Assembly: GCA_903910745.1 (NCBI GenBank)
Contig: CAIWAO010000066.1
Location: forward strand, 1 to 64,000
Direction of reading: 5' to 3'
From: an uncultured Burkholderiales bacterium
GTDB lineage: Bacteria; Pseudomonadota; Gammaproteobacteria; Burkholderiales; Burkholderiaceae_C
DNA: 64,000 bases
Shown: one piece after another, positions 9,686-20,414 of the stretch
Layout of the letters: the number at the start of each line of letters is the position of its first letter
Numbering within the stretch: position 1 is the first letter of the stretch
Made by a program: the position numbers and the translations under genes
The notes under the pieces: generated by a model
Database searches by the model: none
What the model was told of the DNA's origin: nothing
What the model saw: only the letters and a program-made list of their open reading frames with translations

Positions 9686-10522
9686 ATGACTGATTTATTA
9701 AGTCAAGTCAAAATCGAGGGCGATGGAATTATTGACTTCATCTCGGATTTGCATCTCCAGTCCAGCGACATAGCGACCTATAACGCGTGGGCTGATTACA
9801 TGCGTCAAACGCCTGCTACTGCGGTGTTCATTTTGGGGGACTTCTTTGAAGTTTGGGCGGGAGACGATGTTATTGAAAACCCAGTTGGAGAATTTGAGGC
9901 CCAGTGCATAAAGTTACTAAAGAGCTTTTCACAAAATCGTTCCTTATATTTTATGGCTGGCAACCGCGATTTTCTTTTGCAAAAACATGCGCTTGACTCT
10001 GCCGGTATGAAAGCACTTTCTGATCCTTGCGTACTACAGGCTCAGGAAAAAAAGCTCGTGCTCAGCCACGGCGACGCAATGTGTTTAACTGATGTGGAGT
10101 ATTTAAAGTTCCGCCAGATGGTACGTGATGAAGGTTGGCAAAGCCAGTTTCTAGCTCAGCCCCTTGAAGCTCGTCTAGCAGTTGCTAAAGCAATGCGTCA
10201 AAAGAGTGAGCAAGAGAAGTCTAAACATCGAAGCGCTTTTGAGAACTCAATCCAAAGTGGCTCTGCGAACTCCAGTGATAATGGTACACATAGTGGGTCT
10301 TTCATGGGGCTGCATGACGTAGATATAGAGTATGCCAGCTCAGTACTTGAGGCCTTAGGGTGCGAGACACTTATTCATGGACACACCCACAGACCGGGTG
10401 ATTACAGCCTAATCGGAAATAAAAAAAGAATTGTTTTAAGCGATTGGGATGCAAGCTCAACACCTAAGAGATTGGAGGTGTTGAGGCTACAGTCCGGTGA
10501 ACTAAAACGAATCAAGCTCTAA
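9686..10522 (+). CDS. lpxH: UDP-2,3-diacylglucosamine diphosphatase
   Basis: DFISDLHLQ, LGDFFEVWAGDD, MAGNRDFLL, LSHGD, HGHTHRPG metallophosphoesterase motifs. Confidence 0.94.
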   Translation: MTDLLSQVKIEGDGIIDFISDLHLQSSDIATYNAWADYMRQTPATAVFILGDFFEVWAGDDVIENPVGEFEAQCIKLLKSFSQNRSLYFMAGNRDFLLQKHALDSAGMKALSDPCVLQAQEKKLVLSHGDAMCLTDVEYLKFRQMVRDEGWQSQFLAQPLEARLAVAKAMRQKSEQEKSKHRSAFENSIQSGSANSSDNGTHSGSFMGLHDVDIEYASSVLEALGCETLIHGHTHRPGDYSLIGNKKRIVLSDWDASSTPKRLEVLRLQSGELKRIKL

Positions 10523-10540
10523 ATATTTAATTAGAGCTTG
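10513..10540. terminator. Inverted repeat spanning the lpxH stop codon
   Basis: CAAGCTCTAA-ATATTTAA-TTAGAGCTTG, 10-bp perfect stem; no immediate T tract. Confidence 0.4.
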
Positions 10541-10643
10541 AACAAAATATCAATTTTTTACCCGTGCTTGAAATGGTGCATTAATTTGTACTATAACTAA
10601 TGCATTTATTTCGGTTTTTATTAAGGCGTTAGAGTTGCGTTAA

Positions 10644-13600
10644 TTAATGCTTAAGCAAGGTCTTAAGTACTCCTTGTAGCCTTCTTGCCACTTCAGCATC
10701 AAATGGTCCAGCCATTACAGTCGCGGCATCATCTGCCCAGGTCTGCGCAGGGGCTGGATCATTTCTCTTGGTCAGGAGTTGCAACTGAAGGTTGCGTCTT
10801 GCCTGCAAATCACTAGCAGGTGTAGGCGCATCTGCAGCCATCTCAAGTCTTAGCAAAGCGTCAGTGCTTTGTTTGGATTCACTTTGTTGGATGGCCTTTA
10901 CCCAATTGGCTCTTTGAGCTGCATTCACACGAGACCCAAGCTCTTTAAGTGCTGGAACAAGCTCAGGATTTTTATCTTGCCAAGCGCTCATCAAGTTGGT
11001 GAGCGTTTGTCCATGCGCTTGAGCAGCCAATTTACGCATCGCCGCCTCTGCAGTCTCAAGGGCTTGACGTTGCGCCCTGAAGGCTACGTCGCCAAGACGT
11101 GGGCCTCTGGGTTCTCGTATTTCACGACTGTCCCTTTGTGAACGTGAATCACGTGAATCACGTGAATCACGAGAGTCACGTGAATCGTTGCCCCCTCGGC
11201 CACTTCCCCTTGAATCTCTTGAGTCTTTACCGCGACCTCCACCAAAACCACCTGATCCAGATCTGGACCGTCCGTCTTGACTTGAATTGGTGTCTGCTTT
11301 CTTTGCCCCTGGTCGATCGTCCCCTCTAACAGCCACTACCACTTTGGGCGGCGCTTTAGGTGTAACTTTAGGAGGCTCTGCGATGGGTGGCTGCTCCTCG
11401 GCGTGAGGTGCTTGCTCTGTGGAGTCTGAGTTTGAGACATCTGTAGCGATGGTCTCATCTGAGGGCGAAGTCTCAGTTTGTAAAACATCTACTGGGTTGG
11501 TAAGTCCATCCTGTGCCGGCAAACTCTCCCCTACAGCTTTAGCATCCTCTAAATTGGCTACCTGATTGTTTGAAGTAGTTTCGGCAGTGGCTTGGGCAAC
11601 TTCAGCAGGCTGAGGTTGTGATCGAGATTGGGGTTGGGGGTGCTGATGAACTGTATTTGCAACTGGTTCTCCAGAGACACTTACCATCTGCAAGTGCTGC
11701 ATTGCTGCTTTGATCTTGGAGGCATCGCCCTCTTGAACCGCTTGCTCTAATGCCTTCGAAGCCTTTAAAACTGCCTCATCGTGAGCACTCATTGCATGAG
11801 CAATCTGGGCCCGCTCAGCAGTCTTGCGTTGGAAAGCTTCGTCTAAGGGTCTCTTGAAATCATCCCACAGGCGTTGCGCCAATTTGCGATCGATCGGAAC
11901 GACATGCGACTCATCTTGCCAGCGTTGTTGAATGGCTTTGATCAAATCAATTTTCAAAGTTGGCAACGCACCTATTGATTTGGACTCTTCAATGAGAGCT
12001 TTTCGTCTTGCGATACTTTCATTTTGCAACTTCTCAATTGGCAAGTGAGCCGCTTGAATGGCTTCCTTCCAAAGTGCTTGTACCTCTGCAAATACTTTCT
12101 CGCTAACGTGACCACAAGCACGCCATTTCTCTGAAAAATCGTGTAATTGTCTTTGTACTGCTCTCCAATCTGGGCCCTTGCTGTGTTCTGCTGCCCAAGT
12201 TTTCACCTCAGCAATGAGCTCCAAACGCTGGGTTCGGTTAGCCTGTGACTGGGCGCGAGTTTGTTGGAGCCACTCTTGGACAAATGGATACGCTAAATTA
12301 CATGCATTATCAAAACGTTTCCAAAGCGCGTGATTGGGCATTCCGCCTTGATCGGTTTGCTTCCAATCCTCTCGAAGTCTGCGAAGTGTTTCTTGCAACT
12401 TGCGTGGGCCCATGGTTGGAACATAGTCTGGGCTGGGAGTGGATTTTGTGGAAGCTGTTTTGCTACTAGCATTTTCATCAGAAGCATTTGTATCTAAAGT
12501 ACTCCCATCTATCCCATGGTTTTCAGCACTTAAAGCACTTGTGTCTGTGCTGGTATGTATTAGGTCAACTGGTGCTTCATTTGAGATGTTAGAACGACCT
12601 GAGATTAAAGCTTGGGCTGTTAGATTTTCTGATGAAGTATTTTCAGATGAGTTCTGTACTTTGGACTCGTCAAGGGTAGGTTCAATCTCACTAACAACTT
12701 GCGTTTCATGTGGAACTGCCGCCTCATCTGGAACTAACGTCTCATGTGTAACTTCTGCAGGATGCGCAACTTCTGCCAGAAGAGTTTGAGCCTGAACAGA
12801 CTCATCTGAGCGTCCTTGAGCGTCTGGTGCTTTTTCTTGTGCTTTGTCTGCGGTACTGTTTTTATTTGGGTTTGTTTTTGGGGCCTTTGCGCCCTTGATC
12901 TCGACACTTGGCTTGACTCTTTGCAAAAGCCCTTCAGCTTTAGCAACCAACTCAGCTCTGAGCTGGTCGGCCCTCCAGCGTTGCCAGTCGACCAACTCGC
13001 CAGCTGCAGCTAAAAGCGTTTGAGCCTGTTTGTCTAATCGATCATCAATAACGTGCCCATACTCCTTTAGCGCTTGACGCAAATCAGCGGCGGCTCCTGC
13101 ACTGGCTTTTCCGTGCCCTTGGGAGAGCTCTTTTTCAAGAACGCTCATACAAAGCTGCATTGCTTGTTTAGCGGCGGCTTTAACAGCTGGATCAATCTCA
13201 ATTTTGGCAGGTTTTTTATTCTTTTGGTTTTGAGAATCTGAGCCGGATTTTTCACCTACCGAAGATTCTGATCTTTTTTGTTTTATTTGATCAGCCCAAG
13301 CGGGCACAGCAGGCAAATCCTGACTAGGATCGGTTGCACAAAGTGCAGCTTGCTTTAATGCTGCACTAAAAGCCTCCCAAACAATTTGTAAATGCTCTGC
13401 ACTTGTTTGTAAGGCAGGTGTATATTTGGGATCCACACTGATCCAGTCTTTTTGACCAATTAAAGTTTCTTGCTCAGCTCTCCAGCGTTGCATGTCGTCT
13501 TGAAGGACACCTTCAAGAGACTGTGCTTCCTCCCAATATTTTGTTGACAAGACCTCAATACGCTGTGCAAGCAATACCGCGGCCTCGCGCTGAACTTGTG

Positions 13601-14033
13601 CTCTGTGTTGTAAATCTTCGATGGTTTTAACGCGCTCAGCAAGCGAACTTCTTAAACTTGCCAATGGCTCTTTGGATATGGGAGCACCTTCCTTAGCTGC
13701 ATCCCTTTGCCATGCCATTGCATCTGCAATATTAAGTTTAGGTGTTGATAGCAAAACATTTGCTTTATCAGTCCACACTACAATCAAGGCTTCTTGGTTA
13801 TGTGCCTTCTTAATCAGATCCATACTTTCTTTGACAAGCCTTGCCGCTCCCTTGTCTTTTGCACTGAGGAGTTTGAAGACCTCGTTCATTTGTTCATAGC
13901 TTGGAGCGGGTGAAGTTTCCAACCACTGTTTAATCAGCTGTGTACGTGCCAAAGCATTAGGAGCGCTAATTGCGCCACCAGTTAATTGATCAAGAGCAGT
14001 GGAGTCAACCATATTTTCTAAATTAGCAGTCAC
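10644..14033 (-). CDS. DUF349-domain large protein
   Basis: Repeated W..F/L..A-type DUF349 helical segments (DYVPTMGPRKLQETLRRLREDWKQTDQGGMPNHALWKRFDNACNLAYPFV) plus disordered linkers. Confidence 0.85.
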   Translation of the reverse strand: MTANLENMVDSTALDQLTGGAISAPNALARTQLIKQWLETSPAPSYEQMNEVFKLLSAKDKGAARLVKESMDLIKKAHNQEALIVVWTDKANVLLSTPKLNIADAMAWQRDAAKEGAPISKEPLASLRSSLAERVKTIEDLQHRAQVQREAAVLLAQRIEVLSTKYWEEAQSLEGVLQDDMQRWRAEQETLIGQKDWISVDPKYTPALQTSAEHLQIVWEAFSAALKQAALCATDPSQDLPAVPAWADQIKQKRSESSVGEKSGSDSQNQKNKKPAKIEIDPAVKAAAKQAMQLCMSVLEKELSQGHGKASAGAAADLRQALKEYGHVIDDRLDKQAQTLLAAAGELVDWQRWRADQLRAELVAKAEGLLQRVKPSVEIKGAKAPKTNPNKNSTADKAQEKAPDAQGRSDESVQAQTLLAEVAHPAEVTHETLVPDEAAVPHETQVVSEIEPTLDESKVQNSSENTSSENLTAQALISGRSNISNEAPVDLIHTSTDTSALSAENHGIDGSTLDTNASDENASSKTASTKSTPSPDYVPTMGPRKLQETLRRLREDWKQTDQGGMPNHALWKRFDNACNLAYPFVQEWLQQTRAQSQANRTQRLELIAEVKTWAAEHSKGPDWRAVQRQLHDFSEKWRACGHVSEKVFAEVQALWKEAIQAAHLPIEKLQNESIARRKALIEESKSIGALPTLKIDLIKAIQQRWQDESHVVPIDRKLAQRLWDDFKRPLDEAFQRKTAERAQIAHAMSAHDEAVLKASKALEQAVQEGDASKIKAAMQHLQMVSVSGEPVANTVHQHPQPQSRSQPQPAEVAQATAETTSNNQVANLEDAKAVGESLPAQDGLTNPVDVLQTETSPSDETIATDVSNSDSTEQAPHAEEQPPIAEPPKVTPKAPPKVVVAVRGDDRPGAKKADTNSSQDGRSRSGSGGFGGGRGKDSRDSRGSGRGGNDSRDSRDSRDSRDSRSQRDSREIREPRGPRLGDVAFRAQRQALETAEAAMRKLAAQAHGQTLTNLMSAWQDKNPELVPALKELGSRVNAAQRANWVKAIQQSESKQSTDALLRLEMAADAPTPASDLQARRNLQLQLLTKRNDPAPAQTWADDAATVMAGPFDAEVARRLQGVLKTLLKH
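11143..11187. repeat. 9-bp tandem repeat (cgtgaatca, five units, two degenerate)
   Basis: Direct reading; encodes the DSRDSRDSRDSRDSR tract on the minus strand. Confidence 0.95.
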
Positions 14034-14205
14034 GGGTTTAAGGCTTAAAAAAAGGGAGAACGTATTTTCGTCGTTTTCGCTGTGATTGGAAGTTAAATGC
14101 TATATATCTTTAAATTTGGAACCAAATGTCATGAATTTAGCCACTAAATTTGCAGATCAGTTTGTAAAAATGAGTGTAGCCAGAAAAATAAAAAGCAACT
14201 TTAGT

Positions 14206-14241
14206 ATGCATTTTTTTGACTTTTCATATTTAAAAATGCAT
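14206..14241. repeat. Perfect 10-bp inverted repeat
   Basis: ATGCATTTTT-N16-AAAAATGCAT. Confidence 0.85.
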
Positions 14242-14266
14242 TGTTAATGATTAATTGTCTCCTCAC

Positions 14267-14297
14267 AAGTGCTATTTTAATGTGCATTCGAGCACTT
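14267..14297. repeat. 7-bp inverted repeat
   Basis: AAGTGCT-N17-AGCACTT. Confidence 0.7.
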
Positions 14298-14426
14298 TGA
14301 TAATGATCCTTGACTTGCAAATGGGATATGGAAAATATCAATTGGGCTAAAATATAGAGCAGATTAAATAAAGACAGAACCCCAATTTCCTTTGCACGCC
14401 TCTAGGGTTAATTTGTATAGCACAAT

Positions 14427-14459
14427 GCTCTCAAAATTTGACGTCTTGACTTTGAGAGC
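14427..14459. repeat. Perfect 9-bp inverted repeat
   Basis: GCTCTCAAA-N15-TTTGAGAGC. Confidence 0.85.
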
Positions 14460-14511
14460 AAGTTATAAGTCTTTAGTTACACAACAATAGCTATTTATTT
14501 TCAGTATTGAA

Positions 14512-15474
14512 TTGCTATGCTATAGACAAGAGTTTGAAAAAAGCAAAGTATCAACACTTCATCAGTTTGATTTACGCAAAACAAATCTTTTAAAAAATTT
14601 AAGAGTATTCACAGGAATTAGATTGACAGCTCTTGAACACTTTGGGCACGGACTCAGAACCTTTGTAAGCGATGTGATGCAGGGATTCTTGGCCATTACT
14701 CACAACGGGCTAGCCCTCGTTGGTCTCGTCGTGTTCAGCGCAACCTTGGTCCTCACTTTGAAGCCAGATTTTCGCACTCAGGGCGAAACAATGCTACTTG
14801 GATGGTTGCAACAACAACAAGAGGAGACGACTGGTATATCAACCGATGCTGACGCAGTTGACCGTGCAACTGCTACAGACCCAAGCGAGCTCCCAAAGCA
14901 ACAAGCCAACCTGGCTTTTTGGCTTAGTCGAAAATACCATGTAGCACCTGAGCCGCTAAGTGCACTGGTCTCTGAAGCGTATGACGTTGGCCCTAAAAAC
15001 CAACTGGATCCGACTCTTATATTGGCCGTTATGGCCATTGAATCCGGGTTCAACCCCTTTGCACAAAGTCCAATGGGAGCTCAGGGCCTAATGCAAGTAA
15101 TGACCAAAGTGCATTCAGAAAAATACGATGGATTTGGAGGGAAGCTAGCCGCCTTTGATCCGGTCGCAAATTTAAGGGTCGGTGTAAATGTACTTAAAGA
15201 CTGTATCAACCGAGCTGGCTCAGTTGAGGGCGGCCTAAAGCTTTATGTCGGCGGCGAACAACTAGAGGATGGCCGTCTTTACGCATTAAAAGTGCTAAGT
15301 GAGCGCTCACGCTTAATTCAAGTTGTAAAAGGTGAAAAAGTACCTACTGGACCAGAAACGCCCATACAAAAGGCAACCGATCGCTTAGAGACACTTTGGG
15401 AAAAGGCCCAAAGAATGGTTAAATTTGGAGACTCAAGCGAGGAGACTAGCAACTTAAAGCAAAACGCAGAATAG
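14512..15474 (+). CDS. Lytic transglycosylase (SLT domain), membrane-anchored
   Basis: ILAVMAIESGFNPFAQSPMGAQGLMQVM; N-terminal TM segment; TTG start uncertain (ATG about 14676 possible). Confidence 0.9.
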   Translation: MLCYRQEFEKSKVSTLHQFDLRKTNLLKNLRVFTGIRLTALEHFGHGLRTFVSDVMQGFLAITHNGLALVGLVVFSATLVLTLKPDFRTQGETMLLGWLQQQQEETTGISTDADAVDRATATDPSELPKQQANLAFWLSRKYHVAPEPLSALVSEAYDVGPKNQLDPTLILAVMAIESGFNPFAQSPMGAQGLMQVMTKVHSEKYDGFGGKLAAFDPVANLRVGVNVLKDCINRAGSVEGGLKLYVGGEQLEDGRLYALKVLSERSRLIQVVKGEKVPTGPETPIQKATDRLETLWEKAQRMVKFGDSSEETSNLKQNAE

Positions 15475-15648
15475 TCTACTTTTTTTACGGTTTTACCATC
15501 AACCCCCCTTAGCTCCTAGGTTAGCCTCTCTCTTTTGTCGTCAATCAAGGCCAACTCCCGCTTAAGTTAAACTACAGGGTTTATACGACTGTGCTTGAGT
15601 CCCCTTCGCAGACTTAAATCAATATCAATTCACTAATAGGACTGGAAA

Positions 15649-16893
15649 ATGTACCAACGCAACCATTTGATTGAACAAACAGACCCAGAGTTATGGGCTG
15701 CAATTCAAGCAGAGAATGTGCGCCAAGAAGAGCACATTGAGCTGATTGCGAGTGAGAACTACGCCTCTCCTGCCGTAATGGCAGCACAAGGCACCCAGTT
15801 GACCAATAAATATGCAGAAGGCTACCCCGGTAAGCGCTACTACGGGGGTTGTGAGTTCGTGGACGTTGCTGAACAACTCGCTATTGACCGAGTAAAGAGA
15901 TTATTTGGAGCGGATTGCGCCAACGTTCAACCTCACAGTGGGGCTTCTGCTAATCAAGCAGTATTTTTGGCCTTCCTCAAACCTGGTGACACCATTATGG
16001 GTATGAGCCTTGCTGAGGGTGGTCACTTAACCCACGGTATGCCACTCAACATGAGTGGAAAATGGTTCAACGTCGTCAGCTACGGTCTAAATAGCAAAGA
16101 AGAAATTGATTACGATGAGATGGAGGCCAAAGCAAGAGCCTCTAAACCCAAGCTCATCATTGCCGGGGCCTCTGCATACAGTTTACATATTGATTTTGAG
16201 CGTTTTGCCAAAATTGCTAAAGAAATCGGCGCTATCTTTTTAGTTGATATGGCTCACTACGCGGGTTTAATTGCTGCGGGCGTTTACCCCAATCCAGTGC
16301 CACACGCTGATGTAGTGACCTCTACGACACACAAAAGCTTGAGAGGTCCAAGGGGCGGTATTATTTTGATGCGAGCTGAACATGAGAAAGCCATCAACAG
16401 CGCAGTCTTCCCCGGACTCCAGGGCGGCCCCTTAATGCATGTCATTGCTGCTAAAGCGGTAGCCTTTAAAGAAGCTTTAGAGCCAGGATTTAAAGATTAT
16501 CAAAAACAAGTACTCCTGAATGCAGACACCATCGCAAAAACACTGACAGAGCGTGGTCTGCGAATAATCAGCGGTGGAACCCAAAGCCATGTGATGCTTG
16601 TTGATTTGCGCTCCAAGGGCATCACAGGCAAGGAAGCAGAAGCGGTTCTAGGCCAAGCCCATATGACCATCAACAAAAATGCTATTCCAAACGACCCTGA
16701 GAAACCAATGGTGACCAGTGGTGTTCGAATAGGCACTCCTGCTATGACGACACGTGGCTTTTTGCAGGAGGAAGCCAAGATGACTGCTCATTTGATTGCC
16801 GACGTTTTAGACAACCCTAAAGATCCATCAAACATTGAAGCTGTTAAGGCCAAAGTCCACGCATTAACTAAACGCTTTCCTGTATACCGATAA
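15649..16893 (+). CDS. glyA: Serine hydroxymethyltransferase
   Basis: [29 protein letters not shown]. Confidence 0.98.
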   Translation: MYQRNHLIEQTDPELWAAIQAENVRQEEHIELIASENYASPAVMAAQGTQLTNKYAEGYPGKRYYGGCEFVDVAEQLAIDRVKRLFGADCANVQPHSGASANQAVFLAFLKPGDTIMGMSLAEGGHLTHGMPLNMSGKWFNVVSYGLNSKEEIDYDEMEAKARASKPKLIIAGASAYSLHIDFERFAKIAKEIGAIFLVDMAHYAGLIAAGVYPNPVPHADVVTSTTHKSLRGPRGGIILMRAEHEKAINSAVFPGLQGGPLMHVIAAKAVAFKEALEPGFKDYQKQVLLNADTIAKTLTERGLRIISGGTQSHVMLVDLRSKGITGKEAEAVLGQAHMTINKNAIPNDPEKPMVTSGVRIGTPAMTTRGFLQEEAKMTAHLIADVLDNPKDPSNIEAVKAKVHALTKRFPVYR

Positions 16894-16905
16894 ATAGTTT
16901 AATTT

Positions 16906-17355
16906 ATGAAGTGTCCCTTTTGTTCCAATACAGACACCCCCGTCGTTGAGACCAGGATGTCAGAGGACGGGGGGCTAATCAGGCGAAGACGTCAGTGCGG
17001 GAGTTGTGAGAAAAGATTTACAACTTACGAAAAGCCAGACGTAAGTTTCCCTGCTATCGTAAAAAAAGATGGTCGCAGAATTGATTTCCAGCATGAAAAA
17101 TTAACTGCTTCGATGAACCTTGCATTGCGCAAAAGACCCGTTAGCGCCGACCAAGTCGCAGCAGCACTTGAGAGAATCGAGGAAAAGCTACTTGCGACAG
17201 GGCAACGAGAAATCCCGTCCTCAAGACTGGGGGAATTGGTGATGAGGGAGCTTAAAAAGTTAGACAAAGTAGCCTACATTCGATTTGCCAGTGTCTACAG
17301 AAGTTTTGAAGACATAGATGAATTCAAATCTCTTGTAGATGAAGTACAAAGATAA
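16906..17355 (+). CDS. nrdR: Transcriptional repressor NrdR
   Basis: [17 protein letters not shown]...[16 protein letters not shown]. Confidence 0.98.
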   Translation: MKCPFCSNTDTPVVETRMSEDGGLIRRRRQCGSCEKRFTTYEKPDVSFPAIVKKDGRRIDFQHEKLTASMNLALRKRPVSADQVAAALERIEEKLLATGQREIPSSRLGELVMRELKKLDKVAYIRFASVYRSFEDIDEFKSLVDEVQR

Positions 17356-17439
17356 CCCCTTAAGCTTAATAAAGATTCCCTATTTTTAGGCGATCAGGCC
17401 ACACCCCAAAATTATATAAATAGTGATCAGTTTTAAAAG

Positions 17440-18555
17440 ATGATATTTACAACAACTGATCACCAACATATGCAACGCGCACTAAGCCTTGCCAAGGATG
17501 CTTTGTATATCACCTCTCCCAACCCAAGAGTGGGTTGTGTGATCGTAGGACCCACAGGAGAGATCATGGGCCAAGGTCACACACAAATGGTTGGAGGTTC
17601 CCATGCAGAGGTCATGGCGCTTAAAGATGCGACAGCAAACGGCTACGGCGCGCAAGATTCAACAGTTTACGTAACATTAGAACCCTGCTCTCACACTGGG
17701 CGCACACCTCCGTGCACAAACGCGCTCATATCTGCAGGAGTAAAAAGAGTGATTACAAGCTTGGAGGATCCCAACCCATTAGTAAGCGGAACCGGGATTA
17801 AAGCTTTAAGGCAGGCCGGTATACAAGTCGATGTAGGACTGATGGCTGAGCAAAGCGCCCTACTTAACGAGGGTTTTATAAAACGAATGAAAAGCGGTTT
17901 GCCTTTCGTTCGCTTAAAAATTGCCTCCACCCTTGACGGTGTGACCGCTCTCTCAAACGGCAAAAGTCAGTGGATCACTGGGCTTGAGGCCAGGGCCGAT
18001 GGACACGCCTGGCGCGCGCGCGCTTGCGCTGTGCTCACAGGAATTGGAACCGTTTTGAGTGATAACCCAAGACTTAACGTTCGGGGCTTACATACACCTA
18101 GGCAACCCAAGGCAGTGATCATAGATGCAAAACTTGAGACTCCTGAGATTTCTGCACTTTTTAACGAAACCTCACGCGAGGTTTTAATTTATTGCGCTAC
18201 ATCAGATACAGCCAAGAGGGATTGCCTTGAGCGTAAAGGGGCAAAGGTCATACAAATTCCAGACAAAATGGAGCCTGGACATGTTGATTTAAAAGCGATG
18301 CTTTTGGATTTAGCTAAACGTCAAATCAACGAAGTTCACATTGAGTCTGGCGCAGGATTAAATGGAAACTTTATCAAAGAGGGACTTGTAGATGAGTTTC
18401 TCATCTACCAAGCCCCAAAGATCATTGGCCCCGGCAGGGGTTGGACACAGTGGCAAGCCCTTGAAAATTTGGAGGACGGTACGCATCTCTCTTTTGTTGA
18501 GTCAAAATTCTTAGGAAAAGATTTGTTTACCAGGCTCAGACCCTCACAAGATTAG
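17440..18555 (+). CDS. ribD: Riboflavin biosynthesis deaminase/reductase
   Basis: GGSHAEVMAL, TLEPCSHTGRTPPC, TLDGVTA. Confidence 0.97.
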   Translation: MIFTTTDHQHMQRALSLAKDALYITSPNPRVGCVIVGPTGEIMGQGHTQMVGGSHAEVMALKDATANGYGAQDSTVYVTLEPCSHTGRTPPCTNALISAGVKRVITSLEDPNPLVSGTGIKALRQAGIQVDVGLMAEQSALLNEGFIKRMKSGLPFVRLKIASTLDGVTALSNGKSQWITGLEARADGHAWRARACAVLTGIGTVLSDNPRLNVRGLHTPRQPKAVIIDAKLETPEISALFNETSREVLIYCATSDTAKRDCLERKGAKVIQIPDKMEPGHVDLKAMLLDLAKRQINEVHIESGAGLNGNFIKEGLVDEFLIYQAPKIIGPGRGWTQWQALENLEDGTHLSFVESKFLGKDLFTRLRPSQD

Positions 18556-18614
18556 ACCCATATTGCTCCGATCCTTTCATTACAACATTTATAAAGACTG
18601 AAGAAACTAAGACC

Positions 18615-19265
18615 ATGTTTACAGGAATCATTACGGCTGTCTCGAAAATCATTAAAGTTGAGGAATTAGCCCCCAATACTCAAGTTGGATCCACGACTCA
18701 GAACTGGCACGGCAAGCGGCTTACCGTTGAGACACCTAAAGGCTATTTGGAGGATGTTCAACTCGGGGACTCGATTGCATTAAATGGTGCTTGCATGACG
18801 GTTGTCAAATTAGAGGAAAACCAGTTCAGTATTGATATCTCACTCGAGTCTCTCAGCAAAACCAGTGGTCTTTCAAGTTTGGGGCCAGTTAATACAGAAA
18901 AAGCACTGAGAGCCAATGATCGCCTAGGTGGACACATCGTCTCAGGACACGTTGACGATGTAGCAGAGGTCATCAGTTTTGAACAAATAGGTGAGAGTTG
19001 GGAGCTAAGAGTTCAAATCCCTACCGCATTTGCTCACTTTTTAGCCTACAAAGGATCAGTGGTCATCAATGGAGTAAGTCTCACAGTGAACAAAGTAAGC
19101 GACAATCAGCAAGGGTGTGAGATTTCAATTAATCTAATTCCTCACACCATTGAAAACACCACCCTTGGCGGACTGCAAAAGGGCTCTAAAGTAAACTTAG
19201 AAATAGACACCGTTGCGCGTTATGTTGAGCGGATGCTTGCATTTGAGAAAAAAATAAAGAATTAA
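18615..19265 (+). CDS. ribE: Riboflavin synthase alpha subunit
   Basis: MFTGII, SIALNGACMTV, GGHIVSGHVD, VNGVSLTVN. Confidence 0.97.
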   Translation: MFTGIITAVSKIIKVEELAPNTQVGSTTQNWHGKRLTVETPKGYLEDVQLGDSIALNGACMTVVKLEENQFSIDISLESLSKTSGLSSLGPVNTEKALRANDRLGGHIVSGHVDDVAEVISFEQIGESWELRVQIPTAFAHFLAYKGSVVINGVSLTVNKVSDNQQGCEISINLIPHTIENTTLGGLQKGSKVNLEIDTVARYVERMLAFEKKIKN

Positions 19266-19271
19266 ACTTAT

Positions 19272-20414
19272 ATGGATAACGCAAAAAAAACCATGACTGA
19301 ATCTTTATCAGCTCATATCTCCTCTGTAGAGGAGATTACGGCTGAAATTAAGGCAGGCCGTATGGTCATTTTGATTGACGAAGAGGACAGAGAAAACGAG
19401 GGGGATTTAGTGTTAGCGGCTGACTTTGTAAGCGCTCAAGCCATCAACTTCATGGCACGTTTTGGACGTGGCCTTATTTGCCTAACTCTTACTAAAGAGC
19501 GTTGTGAGCATCTTAATCTGCCCCCCATGGTCTCCAAAAATGGTGCCGCTCACTCAACTGCCTTCACCGTCTCCATAGAGGCTGCACAGGGCGTTACAAC
19601 TGGGATCTCCGCTGCGGACAGGGCCCATACGATCAAAGTAGCAGTTGACAAACACTCACTTGCAGAGGACTTGGTACAGCCTGGTCATATCTTTCCCCTC
19701 CAAGCGGTTGAGGGCGGAGTATTGATGCGTGCAGGTCATACAGAGGCTGGATGTGATCTGGCTCAAATGGCGGGTTGTTCACCTGCATCTGTGATTTGTG
19801 AAATCATGAAAGACGACGGGACGATGGCGCGTTTGCCGGACTTGATTGAATTTGCTTCAGAGCACAATTTAAAGATAGGAACTATTGCAGACCTAATTGC
19901 ATACAGAAGCCAAACTGAATCGCTTATCAAGTTGATTTCAAAAAGAGTCATCCATACAGCACATGGGCAGTTTTTGCTTGCCACCTTTCAAGACCAGCCT
20001 AGTCAAGGGGTTCACCTTGCATTGATCAAGGGCGAATGGACAGATAACGAAGCTGTTTTGGCCCGAGTGCACGAGCCCCTATCGGTTTTAGACTTACTAG
20101 AATCAAACAGAATGATGCATTCTTGGAGTTTAGATAACGCCGTGCAACATATCGCTTTGAACGGCAAAGGCGTCATTGTGCTCTTAAACTGCGGAGAAAG
20201 TGGTGCTCAACTGCTTTCTCAAATTGAGGGCACTGCTAAGGCCGCTCAAGCTCCCGAGCGGGGACGTATGGACCTCAGGACCTACGGCATAGGGGCTCAA
20301 ATTCTCAGAGAATGCGGAGTTAAAAAAATGCAACTCATGGGCGCCCCGCGCAAAATGCCTAGCATGATGGGTTATGGATTAGAGATAACTGGATACCTTT
20401 CAAAGGACCAATAA
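19272..20414 (+). CDS. ribBA: DHBP synthase/GTP cyclohydrolase II-like
   Basis: [27 protein letters not shown]; degenerate GCHII-like C-terminus. Confidence 0.93.
   Translation: MDNAKKTMTESLSAHISSVEEITAEIKAGRMVILIDEEDRENEGDLVLAADFVSAQAINFMARFGRGLICLTLTKERCEHLNLPPMVSKNGAAHSTAFTVSIEAAQGVTTGISAADRAHTIKVAVDKHSLAEDLVQPGHIFPLQAVEGGVLMRAGHTEAGCDLAQMAGCSPASVICEIMKDDGTMARLPDLIEFASEHNLKIGTIADLIAYRSQTESLIKLISKRVIHTAHGQFLLATFQDQPSQGVHLALIKGEWTDNEAVLARVHEPLSVLDLLESNRMMHSWSLDNAVQHIALNGKGVIVLLNCGESGAQLLSQIEGTAKAAQAPERGRMDLRTYGIGAQILRECGVKKMQLMGAPRKMPSMMGYGLEITGYLSKDQ

Noticed and set aside
11143-11187. Possible CRISPR-like direct repeats
   Set aside because: Contiguous 9-bp units with no spacers, in frame inside the DUF349 coding sequence; simple tandem repeat.
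15475-15648. Possible glycine or other riboswitch upstream of glyA
   Set aside because: No recognisable conserved aptamer core could be identified by eye.
17356-17439. FMN riboswitch upstream of ribD
   Set aside because: The 84-bp gap is too short and lacks RFN-element conserved segments.
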